Under the pieces are notes generated by a model. That model did no database searches, was not told the origin of the DNA, and saw only the letters and a list, made by a program, of their open reading frames with translations. DNA of 44,234 nucleotides, taken from positions 159,837 to 204,070 of the forward strand of contig JH611157.1 in assembly GCA_000252525.1 (NCBI GenBank), read 5' to 3'. Origin of the DNA: SAR86 cluster bacterium SAR86A (lineage in GTDB: Bacteria; Pseudomonadota; Gammaproteobacteria; Magnimaribacterales; D2472). Of the stretch, positions 1-6,684 are shown piece after piece; the first letter of the stretch is position 1; each line of letters begins with the position of its first letter. A program made the translations under genes and the position numbers.

Positions 1-448
1 AAGACTGAACTAATTCAGGATTTTCTTGAAGTGCAATTCCTACGTTTTCACTCAATTTAACTACATCTTCGCTGACCATTAGCATAGACTTCTCAATCAT
101 AAGAGATTGTTTGTTGGTTATAGAGATTCCCTCCTTGGTTTTCATAAAATTATAAAGTGCTAATATTTCATCATCAGAATAAATATCTTTATACAGAGCA
201 GGAACTTTTTTCTCAACGTTGTTTAAATATTCATTTATAAGAGGATCTAAGAAATCACTCATTGCTTTGCTTTTAACATTTAAACCCATTGATTCCATCA
301 TGGTGTACATAGTATTTTTCATTGTATCTTCTTGTTGTGAGAGGAATTGTTCTTGAACAATGAAGTTTACCATCTCATCAACAGAAATTTCGTCCGCGCT
401 AATAAAAGTATTAAAAATTAAAACAAAAGAGATATAAATTTTTTTCAT
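1..448 (-). CDS. Secreted DUF2059 family protein, 3' end cut off by the window edge
   Basis: Reading back from an ATG at 446-448 gives 149 open codons that run off the left edge, so the C-terminus is missing. The N-terminus (MKKIYISFVLIFNTFISADE) looks like a cleavable signal peptide, so the protein is probably periplasmic. The part around residues 85-125 (YSDDEILALYNFMKTKEG, then a run rich in M and S) resembles the DUF2059 domain, whose characteristic pattern is 'elxalxxFYxSpeGk'. The function of that domain is not established. The gene lies on the element side of the tRNA-Phe fragment at 579-623, so it may belong to an integrated element; nothing in its composition by itself proves this. 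Family assignment is by motif memory, not by search. Confidence 0.7.
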   Translation of the reverse strand, partial: MKKIYISFVLIFNTFISADEISVDEMVNFIVQEQFLSQQEDTMKNTMYTMMESMGLNVKSKAMSDFLDPLINEYLNNVEKKVPALYKDIYSDDEILALYNFMKTKEGISITNKQSLMIEKSMLMVSEDVVKLSENVGIALQENPELVQS

Positions 449-531
449 GAACAAATCTTATATAAAAAGAAATGTAAGTTTAAGTATAAAATTTATTAAT
501 ATATATTTAATCAATTTAGTAAATTTAAATA

Positions 532-565
532 CGAGCAGGACTGTTTAAATTTATCACCTTGCTCG
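532..565. other. Bulged hairpin next to the tRNA-Phe fragment
   Basis: CGAGCAGG (532-539) can pair with CCTTGCTCG (557-565), giving 8 base pairs with one bulged T at 559 and a 17-nt loop. It lies 13 nt before the tRNA fragment, on the presumed element side. There is no U-run after it, so it is not a good intrinsic terminator. It could be part of a recombination arm site or chance. Confidence 0.3.
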
Positions 566-578
566 GTTTCAATAAAAA

Positions 579-623
579 CTGAAAATCCTTGTGTCGGTGG
601 TTCGATCCCACCTCTGGGCACCA
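579..623 (+). other. 3' half of tRNA-Phe(GAA), probable attachment-site remnant
   Basis: The segment reads as anticodon loop CTGAAAA (579-585, anticodon GAA), anticodon-stem 3' strand TCCTT, variable loop GTGTC, a perfect T-arm (GGTGG, TTCGATC, CCACC; 596-612), acceptor 3' strand TCTGGGC, discriminator A and encoded CCA (621-623). It matches the 3' half of gammaproteobacterial tRNA-Phe almost base for base. The 5' half is absent: no AAGGA anticodon-stem strand, D-arm (AGCTC) or GCCCAGA acceptor strand occurs upstream in the window. Tyrosine-recombinase elements commonly integrate into a tRNA anticodon loop or 3' half and leave such a duplicate at the distal end. With the fragment on the + strand, the intact gene and the element would lie to the left, outside the window. 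It cannot be a working tRNA alone. Confidence 0.8.
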
Positions 624-674
624 TTTTAAAAATATTCTAATCATTAAGTATCTTAAGAAGGTTACAATACACAC

Positions 675-1652
675 ATGATATCAAAACAACAAAAGCCAAT
701 AAAATCTGGATTTCATGCTAAAACAAATGCTGATGAAATAATAAAAGGAGTTGATCTTAGTAATAAAGTAGCCATTGTTACAGGTGGTTACTCAGGAATT
801 GGACTTGAGGCCACTAGAGAACTTATTAATGCTGGTGCGAAAGTGATTATTCCAGCTAAAAGAGAAGAAATTGCTACAAAGAATCTACAAGGCATAGTAT
901 CTAAAGAAGATATTATTGAAATGGATCTTGGCAATTTAAATTCGGTTAAAAACTTTACAGATGGTTTTAAAGAAAAGTTTAAAAAATTAGATCTACTAAT
1001 TAACAATGCAGGAATTATGGCCTGTCCCGAGACTAGAATAGGAAATAAATGGGAGAGTCAATTTGCTGTTAATCATATTGGGCACTTCTTGCTTACAAAA
1101 GAATTAATGAACACAATGGCAGAGAATGATGGTGCAAGATTTGTCAGCCTTTCGTCTTCAGCCCATTCACTTACAGGAATGCTTTGGGATGATATTCACT
1201 TTCAAAATAATCCTTATGATAAATGGATGGCATATGGTCAATCTAAAACAGCATCTTCACTAATTGCTATCGAATTTCATAGAAGAATGGTAGATAAAGG
1301 TGTCTCTGGATTTTCCGTGCATCCAGGTGGCATTCTTACACCTCTGCAACGGCACCTTCAAAAAGAAGAAATGGTGGCTCTGGGTTGGATGGACGAGAAT
1401 GGATCACCTTCAGAGATGGCAAAAAATTTCTTTAAAACGACTAGTCAAGGTGCATCAACTACTCTTTGGTGTGCAACCAGCTCAAGCCTAAGTGGAATAG
1501 GTGGAGTATTTTGTGAAGACTGTGATATTGCAAAAAGAAAGAATGAAGTAGATGATTCACTTCAGAGATATTTTGGTGTTGCCGATTGGGCTGTTGATAC
1601 TGAAGAGGCATCAAAATTATGGGATGTGACTGAAAAAATGCTTGCATCGTGA
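675..1652 (+). CDS. Short-chain dehydrogenase/reductase
   Basis: A 325-residue classical SDR. The cofactor motif TGGYSGIG is at 36-43, NNAG at 110-113, a serine cluster (SLSSSAHS) at 158-165 supplies the catalytic Ser, and YGQSK at 187-191 is the YxxxK dyad. The layout resembles the WWOX/retinol dehydrogenase/protochlorophyllide reductase-like SDR group, so it should reduce or oxidise a carbonyl or alcohol with NAD(P)(H). The substrate cannot be read from sequence. A weak AAGAAGG lies about 13 nt before the ATG. It is first in a four-gene overlapping operon, and its TGA overlaps the GTG start of the iminopeptidase. It begins 51 nt after the tRNA-Phe fragment, on what should be the original chromosomal side. 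Confidence 0.9.
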   Translation: MISKQQKPIKSGFHAKTNADEIIKGVDLSNKVAIVTGGYSGIGLEATRELINAGAKVIIPAKREEIATKNLQGIVSKEDIIEMDLGNLNSVKNFTDGFKEKFKKLDLLINNAGIMACPETRIGNKWESQFAVNHIGHFLLTKELMNTMAENDGARFVSLSSSAHSLTGMLWDDIHFQNNPYDKWMAYGQSKTASSLIAIEFHRRMVDKGVSGFSVHPGGILTPLQRHLQKEEMVALGWMDENGSPSEMAKNFFKTTSQGASTTLWCATSSSLSGIGGVFCEDCDIAKRKNEVDDSLQRYFGVADWAVDTEEASKLWDVTEKMLAS

Positions 1653-2611
1653 GTCGAGTAAACAGACTTTATGAAAATATTGAGCCTTATTCAACAGGAT
1701 ACTTAGAGGTTGATGAACACAAGATTTACTATGAGGAGTGTGGGAATCCAAATGGGAAGCCTGCTGTTTTTCTTCATGGGGGTCCAGGTGGCGGTGGCAG
1801 TACAAAAGTAAGAGGATTTTTTAATCCAGAATTATTTAGAATTGTGGTATTTGATCAACGAGGTTGTGGAAGAAGCCAGCCTCATGCATGTCTAAAAAAC
1901 AATACGACTTGGGATCTGGTTGAGGATATTGAAATTCTAAAAGAAAAGCTCAAGATCAAAAAATGGCTTGTTTTTGGTGGTTCTTGGGGAAGCACACTCG
2001 CATTAGCTTATGCTCAAACATATCCTAATTCAGTTTCAGAACTAGTTCTAAGAGGAATATTTATGTTAAGAGATAAGGAACTAAAATGGTTTTATCAAGA
2101 TGGTGCTAGCAGAATATTTCCTGAGGCTTGGGAGGGATTCTTAAAACCAATTAACCAAGAAAATAGACATAATTTAATGGATGCTTACTACAAAATTTTT
2201 ACTGGTGATGATGACGAAAAAAAAATGGAGGCAGCTGTGGCATGGTCTAAATGGGAAGGATCTGTAAGTACACTTAGTCATAAAGCTGACATGATTTCAT
2301 CATATTCTGAGTCAAAATTTGCTTTAGCCTTTGCCCTTATTGAAAATCATTATTTTGTTAACAAGGGTTTTCTTGATAGTGAGGATCAATTAATTGCATC
2401 AGAGTCGATTGATAAAATTCGTCATATACCTGCAAAAATAATCCAAGGTAGATATGATATTGTTTGTCCGATGGAAACAGCATGGGAACTTAAAAAAAAT
2501 TGGCCTGAAGCAGAATTAATAGTTGCGCCCTCTTCAGGACATAGTGCATTTGAAAAAGAAATTACTCATGAACTTGTTAGGGCAACTGAGGAATTTGCAA
2601 AAAATGATTAA
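1649..2611 (+). CDS. pip: Proline iminopeptidase (alpha/beta hydrolase, peptidase S33)
   Basis: This 320-residue protein matches the usual length of bacterial prolyl aminopeptidase. It has the oxyanion motif HGGPGG (43-48), the nucleophile elbow GGSWGS with Ser112, and the likely acid and base Asp270 (GRYDIVCP) and His298 (SGHSAFE). The enzyme releases N-terminal proline from peptides and is normally cytoplasmic; no signal peptide is seen. The start is a GTG at 1649 in a GTGA overlap with the SDR stop, so translation is probably coupled. Its 3' end overlaps the next gene by 8 nt. S33 family assignment is firm. Strict proline specificity is inferred from close similarity to the Pip pattern. 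Confidence 0.92.
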   Translation: MSRVNRLYENIEPYSTGYLEVDEHKIYYEECGNPNGKPAVFLHGGPGGGGSTKVRGFFNPELFRIVVFDQRGCGRSQPHACLKNNTTWDLVEDIEILKEKLKIKKWLVFGGSWGSTLALAYAQTYPNSVSELVLRGIFMLRDKELKWFYQDGASRIFPEAWEGFLKPINQENRHNLMDAYYKIFTGDDDEKKMEAAVAWSKWEGSVSTLSHKADMISSYSESKFALAFALIENHYFVNKGFLDSEDQLIASESIDKIRHIPAKIIQGRYDIVCPMETAWELKKNWPEAELIVAPSSGHSAFEKEITHELVRATEEFAKND

Positions 2612-3098
2612 CATTAGTTTCATTGGTATGGCGGCTTGTGGTAAATCTACAATCGGAAAAGCTGTTGCTAATAAAATAGGTGTCAGCTTTGTTGATACCG
2701 ATTTGCTTATTGAGCAAAAACATGAGGCCACACTTGAAGAAATCAAAAATAAATATGATTACAAATTTGTAAGAGATGAAGAAGAAAAAGTAATACTTGG
2801 TCTAAACTCATCGAATAGAATCATATCTACCGGCGGAAGTGCAGTCTATTCTGCAAAATCGATGGAACATCTTAAAAAGTTTTCTAAAGTCATATACATA
2901 AATACTCCTCTTGAGATAATTATGGAAAGAATTGATATTGATCAAAAAAGAGGTCTTGCTGTGCCAGAAGGAATGTCAATTCCTGAGATCTATTCTGAAA
3001 GAGAGCCTATGTATCAAAAATACTGCGAGACAATTTTGGATGGATCAAAAACTATTGATCAGCTTGTTGATGAAACCATTAAACAATTACATGAGTAA
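2604..3098 (+). CDS. Shikimate kinase-like protein
   Basis: I start it at the ATG at 2604, inside the end of pip; an upstream in-frame ATG would add an unrelated tail read through pip. The 164-residue product has Walker A GMAACGKS (8-15), DTD at 31-33 (magnesium and shikimate binding), Arg57 in FVRDEEE, TGGSA (76-80) where the family has a GGG shikimate-binding motif, Arg116 in the lid (KRGLAV) and Arg133. Shikimate kinase phosphorylates shikimate in the aromatic amino acid pathway. The third Gly of GGG is Ser here and the gene is not beside aroB, so it may be a second or diverged paralogue. I therefore do not give it the aroK symbol. It overlaps the following gene by 8 nt. Confidence 0.75.
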   Translation: MINISFIGMAACGKSTIGKAVANKIGVSFVDTDLLIEQKHEATLEEIKNKYDYKFVRDEEEKVILGLNSSNRIISTGGSAVYSAKSMEHLKKFSKVIYINTPLEIIMERIDIDQKRGLAVPEGMSIPEIYSEREPMYQKYCETILDGSKTIDQLVDETIKQLHE

Positions 3099-3762
3099 AA
3101 AAATTTTAATTGTTGGAGCTTCTGGTTTAGTCGGCGGCGAAATACTTAAAAACTTAAAAACAACCAATAATGACTTAATTTTACTCAGCAGAAAAAAGCT
3201 TCTATGTGAAAATAATGTTAATCAAATAGTTGTTGATTTTGAGGACATTGATTCTTTGGATACAAATCTCAATATCGATGAAATTTATATCGCAATTGGC
3301 CATAAGTTAAGCCTTTCTGAGCTTGTTTATATTAAAAAAAATAATAGAAAAAGTTTTGTTAATGTAGATTATAACTACATTAAAAAAGTTGCTGAATTTG
3401 CTAAAAACTGTGGAGCTAATTCAGTTGGTTTGATATCTGCAATCGGGGCAAATACTAAATCTTTGAATACATACTTAAAAGTTAAAGGTGATGTTGAGCA
3501 GGAAATTAAATTAGTTGGATATAAAAAAATTATTATTGCTCATCCAAGTCATTTGTTAGGAAAACGTGCTGGAGAAGATATTCCTATGAATGTAAAAGTA
3601 TTTGAACAAATAACAAACTTATTTGGCCTCCTAATGATTGGGCCATTACAAAAATTTAGAAATGTAGAGGCAAAAAAAGTGGCTAAAGCAATCATTTCCA
3701 AAATGGATTCAGTTGAAGAAGGTATTCACTATATAGATTATAAATATTTCAAAAATTTTTAA
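3091..3762 (+). CDS. TIP30/HTATIP2-like NAD(P)-binding Rossmann protein
   Basis: The start is the ATG at 3091, overlapping the preceding stop; the longer reading only adds out-of-frame kinase sequence. The 223-residue product begins MSKKILIVGASGLVGG with a Rossmann dinucleotide motif (GASGLVGG, 9-16). It then has SAIGAN and a YLKVK (YxxxK-like) pair, and AHPSHLLGKR in the place where atypical SDR proteins of the TIP30/YwnB type carry a proline-rich 'PxxLLG' segment. It is probably a small atypical SDR. Substrate and pathway are unknown. It ends the operon, and its last 14 bases overlap the end of the convergent membrane-protein gene. Confidence 0.75.
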   Translation: MSKKILIVGASGLVGGEILKNLKTTNNDLILLSRKKLLCENNVNQIVVDFEDIDSLDTNLNIDEIYIAIGHKLSLSELVYIKKNNRKSFVNVDYNYIKKVAEFAKNCGANSVGLISAIGANTKSLNTYLKVKGDVEQEIKLVGYKKIIIAHPSHLLGKRAGEDIPMNVKVFEQITNLFGLLMIGPLQKFRNVEAKKVAKAIISKMDSVEEGIHYIDYKYFKNF

Positions 3763-4009
3763 TCCTCTTGTTTTTAGTTTTAATTATTTTCTTTATGCCG
3801 TTACATGCATTAAGAAGCCAAAATGCATTTGCAAATACAAAATAGTATAAACCTAGATATAGTTGCACAATTATCGCGAAAAAGCTTCCAGCAATGACAG
3901 CAGAAAGTCCTACCATTCTTTTTTTGGCTTTTTTTGAAACAACAAGAGGTGCGGCTATCAAAGTACCGAAAAAAACACTCAATAATTGAATTAAATCAAG
4001 CATATTCAT
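3749..4009 (-). CDS. Small membrane protein, function unknown
   Basis: About 86 residues when started at the ATG at 4007-4009. A GTG start at 4019-4021 (90 residues) and an ATG at 4001-4003 are also possible. It shows three hydrophobic stretches, separated by a basic loop (SKKAKKR) and followed by a basic tail (IKTKNKRIKNF). I do not recognise a family. All candidate starts lie inside or beside the inverted repeat at 4002-4048, which would therefore cover its ribosome binding region. No clear Shine-Dalgarno sequence is visible. The reading frame is plausible because of its membrane-protein composition and clean packing between neighbours, but no homology can be claimed. Confidence 0.55.
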   Translation of the reverse strand: MNMLDLIQLLSVFFGTLIAAPLVVSKKAKKRMVGLSAVIAGSFFAIIVQLYLGLYYFVFANAFWLLNACNGIKKIIKTKNKRIKNF

Positions 4010-4048
4010 ACTAATAAACACTCAGAATATGCTTATTAGTATGAATAT
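4002..4048. repeat. 16-bp perfect inverted repeat with 15-nt spacer between divergent genes
   Basis: ATATTCATACTAATAA (4002-4017) is the exact reverse complement of TTATTAGTATGAATAT (4033-4048). The spacer is 4018-4032. The left arm overlaps the start codons of the minus-strand membrane-protein gene; the right arm lies about 100 nt before the + strand secreted-protein gene. No T-run follows on either side. A regulator-binding dyad or an RNA hairpin that hides the minus-strand start are both possible. Confidence 0.75.
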
Positions 4049-4151
4049 TGGCGCGTATTATGAATACTTAAAATTAAAAGTAAAGATATTTTTGGAACTT
4101 TTGAAAAAAAAATGTAATCTAATATATATCAACAAATATAAGGTGATTATT

Positions 4152-4523
4152 ATGAAAAATTTTACAATGACATTAAGTTTTTTTCTTTGCTTTACGCTTG
4201 TCGCAGACGATCATATAGACAAGAAAGAAACTATGAAGGATAAGTTTATGAACAATCCAAACTATCTTATGGATTTTAAAGAATGCAAAGAAATGAAGGA
4301 TGGAGTTTTTGGATTACTCTCATTAGGCGACTCGGTTTGGAAAGAAATTGAACTCAATCCTGAGAACGAAGAAAAATGGCTTGAGGTTAGTATTTTGGCA
4401 GATATGGCAGCTAACTATTCAACTATTTATAATGTTTGGTGCAAGGACATGATTAATCATAGAATGAAAATGAGAATGATGTCTGAAAAAAAGAAAGGTA
4501 AAAAAGAAAAAGAAGATAATTAA
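4152..4523 (+). CDS. Small secreted protein, function unknown
   Basis: I start it at the ATG at 4152, which has AAGGTG 6 nt upstream and opens a good signal peptide (MKNFTMTLSFFLCFTLVADD). The longer frame from 4029 adds a non-signal basic tail and is rejected. The 123-residue product has a mature part of about 100 residues, rich in Met, Lys, Glu and Asp, with two cysteines (ECKE and WCKD) that could form one disulfide in the periplasm. It ends in a strongly charged tail (EKKKGKKEKEDN). I recognise no family. It overlaps the end of the convergent membrane-protein gene by 4 nt. Confidence 0.65.
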   Translation: MKNFTMTLSFFLCFTLVADDHIDKKETMKDKFMNNPNYLMDFKECKEMKDGVFGLLSLGDSVWKEIELNPENEEKWLEVSILADMAANYSTIYNVWCKDMINHRMKMRMMSEKKKGKKEKEDN

Positions 4524-4744
4524 AATTTTCCTCTTTGAAACCTCATTCTTATTGCATAAACTCTTATCAAAGCTACAACGGTAATAATTAGCTGAACGAA
4601 AATTGATATTTTTATGGGATCTGCCCATTGCCAATTATCAATTGTTAACCATAAAAGATATGTTTGTAATGGAAAATTAATTACAGCGCCCATTAGTACT
4701 ACAATAACTGCTTCTCTTAAAGCAACTTTTTCTGTTTTATTCAT
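4520..4744 (-). CDS. Small two-helix membrane protein, DUF7220-like
   Basis: A 74-residue protein with AGGAAGA placed a few bases before its ATG. It has two hydrophobic segments (about 12-33 and 46-64), and the end reads VALIRVYAIRMRFQRG. This resembles the 'SxxRSYxLRRxFN' ending of small membrane proteins found in marine bacteria and phages (DUF7220-type). The role of those proteins is unknown. It is the second gene of a two-gene minus operon, 8 nt after ybjQ. The similarity is remembered from short motifs, so treat the family label as tentative. Confidence 0.6.
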   Translation of the reverse strand: MNKTEKVALREAVIVVLMGAVINFPLQTYLLWLTIDNWQWADPIKISIFVQLIITVVALIRVYAIRMRFQRGKF

Positions 4745-4752
4745 ATTTCTTC

Positions 4753-5079
4753 CTATTTAATTTTGACACCAGTTCCGTAAGCTAAAATTTCTGCTGCTCC
4801 ACTAGCTACAGTTGATGTTTGGAATCTAAATCCTAGTACTGCATTGGCACCTTTGGATTTTGCATCTTCTATCATTCTTGCATAAGCCTGCTCTCTTGAA
4901 GTCTGTAAAAGTTTAGAATAGCCAACAAGCTCTCCTCCAACTATATTTTTAAGATTTGCTAGAAAGTCTGAGCCAACATTTCTTGCTCTTACAGTACTTC
5001 CTTGAACAAGACCAATATGTTTTTCAATCTCAGCATCGTCTATATCATATGTTGTTACTACTATAAAATCTTCATCCAT
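4753..5079 (-). CDS. YbjQ/UPF0145 family protein
   Basis: This 108-residue protein matches the YbjQ (DUF74, PF01906) family over its whole length. The marks are an N-terminal VTTYDID segment, VQGSTVRARNVGSDF, the central GGELVGYSKLLQTSREQAYARM and the closing GANAVLGFRF with TSTVA. Family members are small proteins that form pentamers with a dodecin-like look and have been annotated as heavy-metal binding, but a firm function is lacking. No signal peptide is present, so it should be cytoplasmic. Transcribed with the small membrane protein downstream and divergent from hspQ. Confidence 0.88.
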   Translation of the reverse strand: MDEDFIVVTTYDIDDAEIEKHIGLVQGSTVRARNVGSDFLANLKNIVGGELVGYSKLLQTSREQAYARMIEDAKSKGANAVLGFRFQTSTVASGAAEILAYGTGVKIK

Positions 5080-5115
5080 GACTTTTTCCTAATAATGGTT
5101 TAAGTTATAAATATA

Positions 5116-5448
5116 ATGCAAGAACTAGTAGAAGCAAAGTTTTCAATTGGAAATGTTGTAAAACATAAATTTCTTAATTTTCGTGGTGTTATTTTTGATC
5201 TAGATCCTTCTTTTAATAACACCGAAGAATGGTATAACTCGATTCCTAAGGACTTCAGACCAAAAAAAGACCAACCCTTTTATCATGTTTTTGCAGAAAA
5301 TGAAGAAATATTTTATATCGCTTATGTCTCAGAGCAGAATCTTATTGATGATGTTGAAAGTGGTCCTGCAAATCATCCTGATATTAAGAAAATTTTTTCA
5401 CACTTTGATGGAAATTCTTACATTCCACATAATTTAGCAACAAACTAA
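5116..5448 (+). CDS. hspQ: Heat shock protein HspQ (YccV-like)
   Basis: A 110-residue HspQ. It has AKFSIGNVVKHKFLNFRGVI, DLDPSF, the conserved TEEWY, KDQPFYHV (P-x-x-KDQPxYHV in the family), YVSEQNL and the closing NHPDI. HspQ is a cytoplasmic protein that in enterobacteria influences DnaA stability and acts as a specificity factor for Lon protease; the older name reflects binding to hemimethylated DNA. In E. coli it is under sigma-32 control. An rpoH gene is in this window at 28373-29233, but I see no clear sigma-32 promoter in the 36-nt divergent gap shared with ybjQ. Its end overlaps the convergent aminotransferase by 4 nt. Confidence 0.9.
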   Translation: MQELVEAKFSIGNVVKHKFLNFRGVIFDLDPSFNNTEEWYNSIPKDFRPKKDQPFYHVFAENEEIFYIAYVSEQNLIDDVESGPANHPDIKKIFSHFDGNSYIPHNLATN

Positions 5449-6656
5449 ACTTCAATTTCAAAATGAGCAACTTCTACAGAGGTTATAAAAACATTCATAG
5501 CATCAGCTAGCTCTTCTTTACTTACATATGTAGGAGCTAACCTAATAACGCTATCATTAGGATCATAATTTTTTGGAAAAGTAGAGCCAGCAGGAGTTAT
5601 TAATACACCAAGATCTTTACATAATTTTACAACCTTGGATGCGATAGGTTTTGAAGTGGAATATGTTATAAAGTATCCCCCAGTTGGTTTAGAAAATGAC
5701 CCACATTCCTCCGGAAGTTTTTTTAAATACTCATATGCCAACTCAAACTTTGGCCTTACTAATTCAGCATGTTTTTTCATATGGGACTTGATATTTTCAA
5801 CATTCTTAAAAAACTCGACATGTCTTTTTTGATTTAATTTATCAGGACAGATAATCATTGTTGTTCTAACCTTTTTAATCAAATCTAATGAGTGCCCTGA
5901 AGTTGCCATAAACGAAATTCCACCACCACCAAAAGTAACTTTTGAAAAAGATGTTGTTACTACGGTTTGATCTTGCACATTAGACTCCTCAACAACTTGC
6001 CATAAAGGTTTTTGTTCTGGAGTTGGTAGAAAGTCATGAATTAAATATGCATGATCAAAAAGAAACAAAAATTTATTTGAATATTGTGATCCTATTTCAA
6101 ACATCTTTTTTAAATTCTCATCTGAATAAATTTCTCCAGATGGGTTTGAATGTTTTGGAACGCATAATATCCCGACATAATCGTCTCCAGTTTTTAGTAC
6201 CTCTTCAAACGCATTTAAATCTATACCATCATCAGTTAAAGGAATTGGTACCGCTTCAATTCCAAAATCCTCAAGCATCATAAAATGTCTATCAAATCCT
6301 GGCACTGGACATATAAATTTTGGATTTTTTAAATTTTTCCAAGGAATTGGTTCTGCAAAAAGGAAATTTGAAAGAACTGTTTGATATGTAAGTAAAAGAC
6401 TTGATTGTTCCCCCGCAAGAATATTCTCAATAGGAGCGTTTAAGAGTTCAGAACCAAGTCTTCTTGCTTCAATTATTCCAAAAGGCTCTCCATAGTTCCT
6501 TAGATCTGCGCCATCATCTGATGAAGTAGGAATAGATATATCAATAAGATCATTAGATAGGTCTAGTTGATCTTTGTCTGGCTTTCCTCGAGTAATATCA
6601 ATAGATATTTGCTTTTCTTTCAAGGAATTAAATCTTTCTATAATTTCTTGGTGCAT
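5445..6656 (-). CDS. Aspartate aminotransferase, subgroup Ic (PF12897 type)
   Basis: A 403-residue PLP-dependent aminotransferase. The opening (DITRGKPDKDQLDLS) is diagnostic of the type Ic aspartate aminotransferases. Other marks are the GEPFG/RRLGSELL segment, CVPKHSNPSGEIY near the cofactor, FDHAY, and TTSFSKVTFGGGG, which holds the PLP lysine near residue 240. It should interconvert aspartate and 2-oxoglutarate with oxaloacetate and glutamate in the cytoplasm. This subgroup is monophyletic but distant from E. coli AspC, so the symbol aspC is not used. It is a single-gene unit, convergent with hspQ and divergent from rmuC across only 28 nt. Confidence 0.88.
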   Translation of the reverse strand: MHQEIIERFNSLKEKQISIDITRGKPDKDQLDLSNDLIDISIPTSSDDGADLRNYGEPFGIIEARRLGSELLNAPIENILAGEQSSLLLTYQTVLSNFLFAEPIPWKNLKNPKFICPVPGFDRHFMMLEDFGIEAVPIPLTDDGIDLNAFEEVLKTGDDYVGILCVPKHSNPSGEIYSDENLKKMFEIGSQYSNKFLFLFDHAYLIHDFLPTPEQKPLWQVVEESNVQDQTVVTTSFSKVTFGGGGISFMATSGHSLDLIKKVRTTMIICPDKLNQKRHVEFFKNVENIKSHMKKHAELVRPKFELAYEYLKKLPEECGSFSKPTGGYFITYSTSKPIASKVVKLCKDLGVLITPAGSTFPKNYDPNDSVIRLAPTYVSKEELADAMNVFITSVEVAHFEIEV

Positions 6657-6684
6657 AATATATGTGTAATTTTATACTAACATC

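Noticed and set aside
541-623. A complete tRNA-Phe gene, perhaps interrupted by an intron
   Set aside because: No GCCCAGA acceptor strand, D-arm or AAGGA anticodon-stem strand occurs on the + strand upstream to the window edge, and the sequence just before the anticodon loop cannot pair with TCCTT.
4002-4048. Intrinsic terminator
   Set aside because: The stem is strong but A+T only in its outer half, the genes on both sides are divergent, and no T-run follows on either strand.
4029-4151. N-terminal extension of the secreted protein
   Set aside because: It would place a basic, non-signal segment before a good signal peptide; the ATG at 4152 has a well-spaced AAGGTG.
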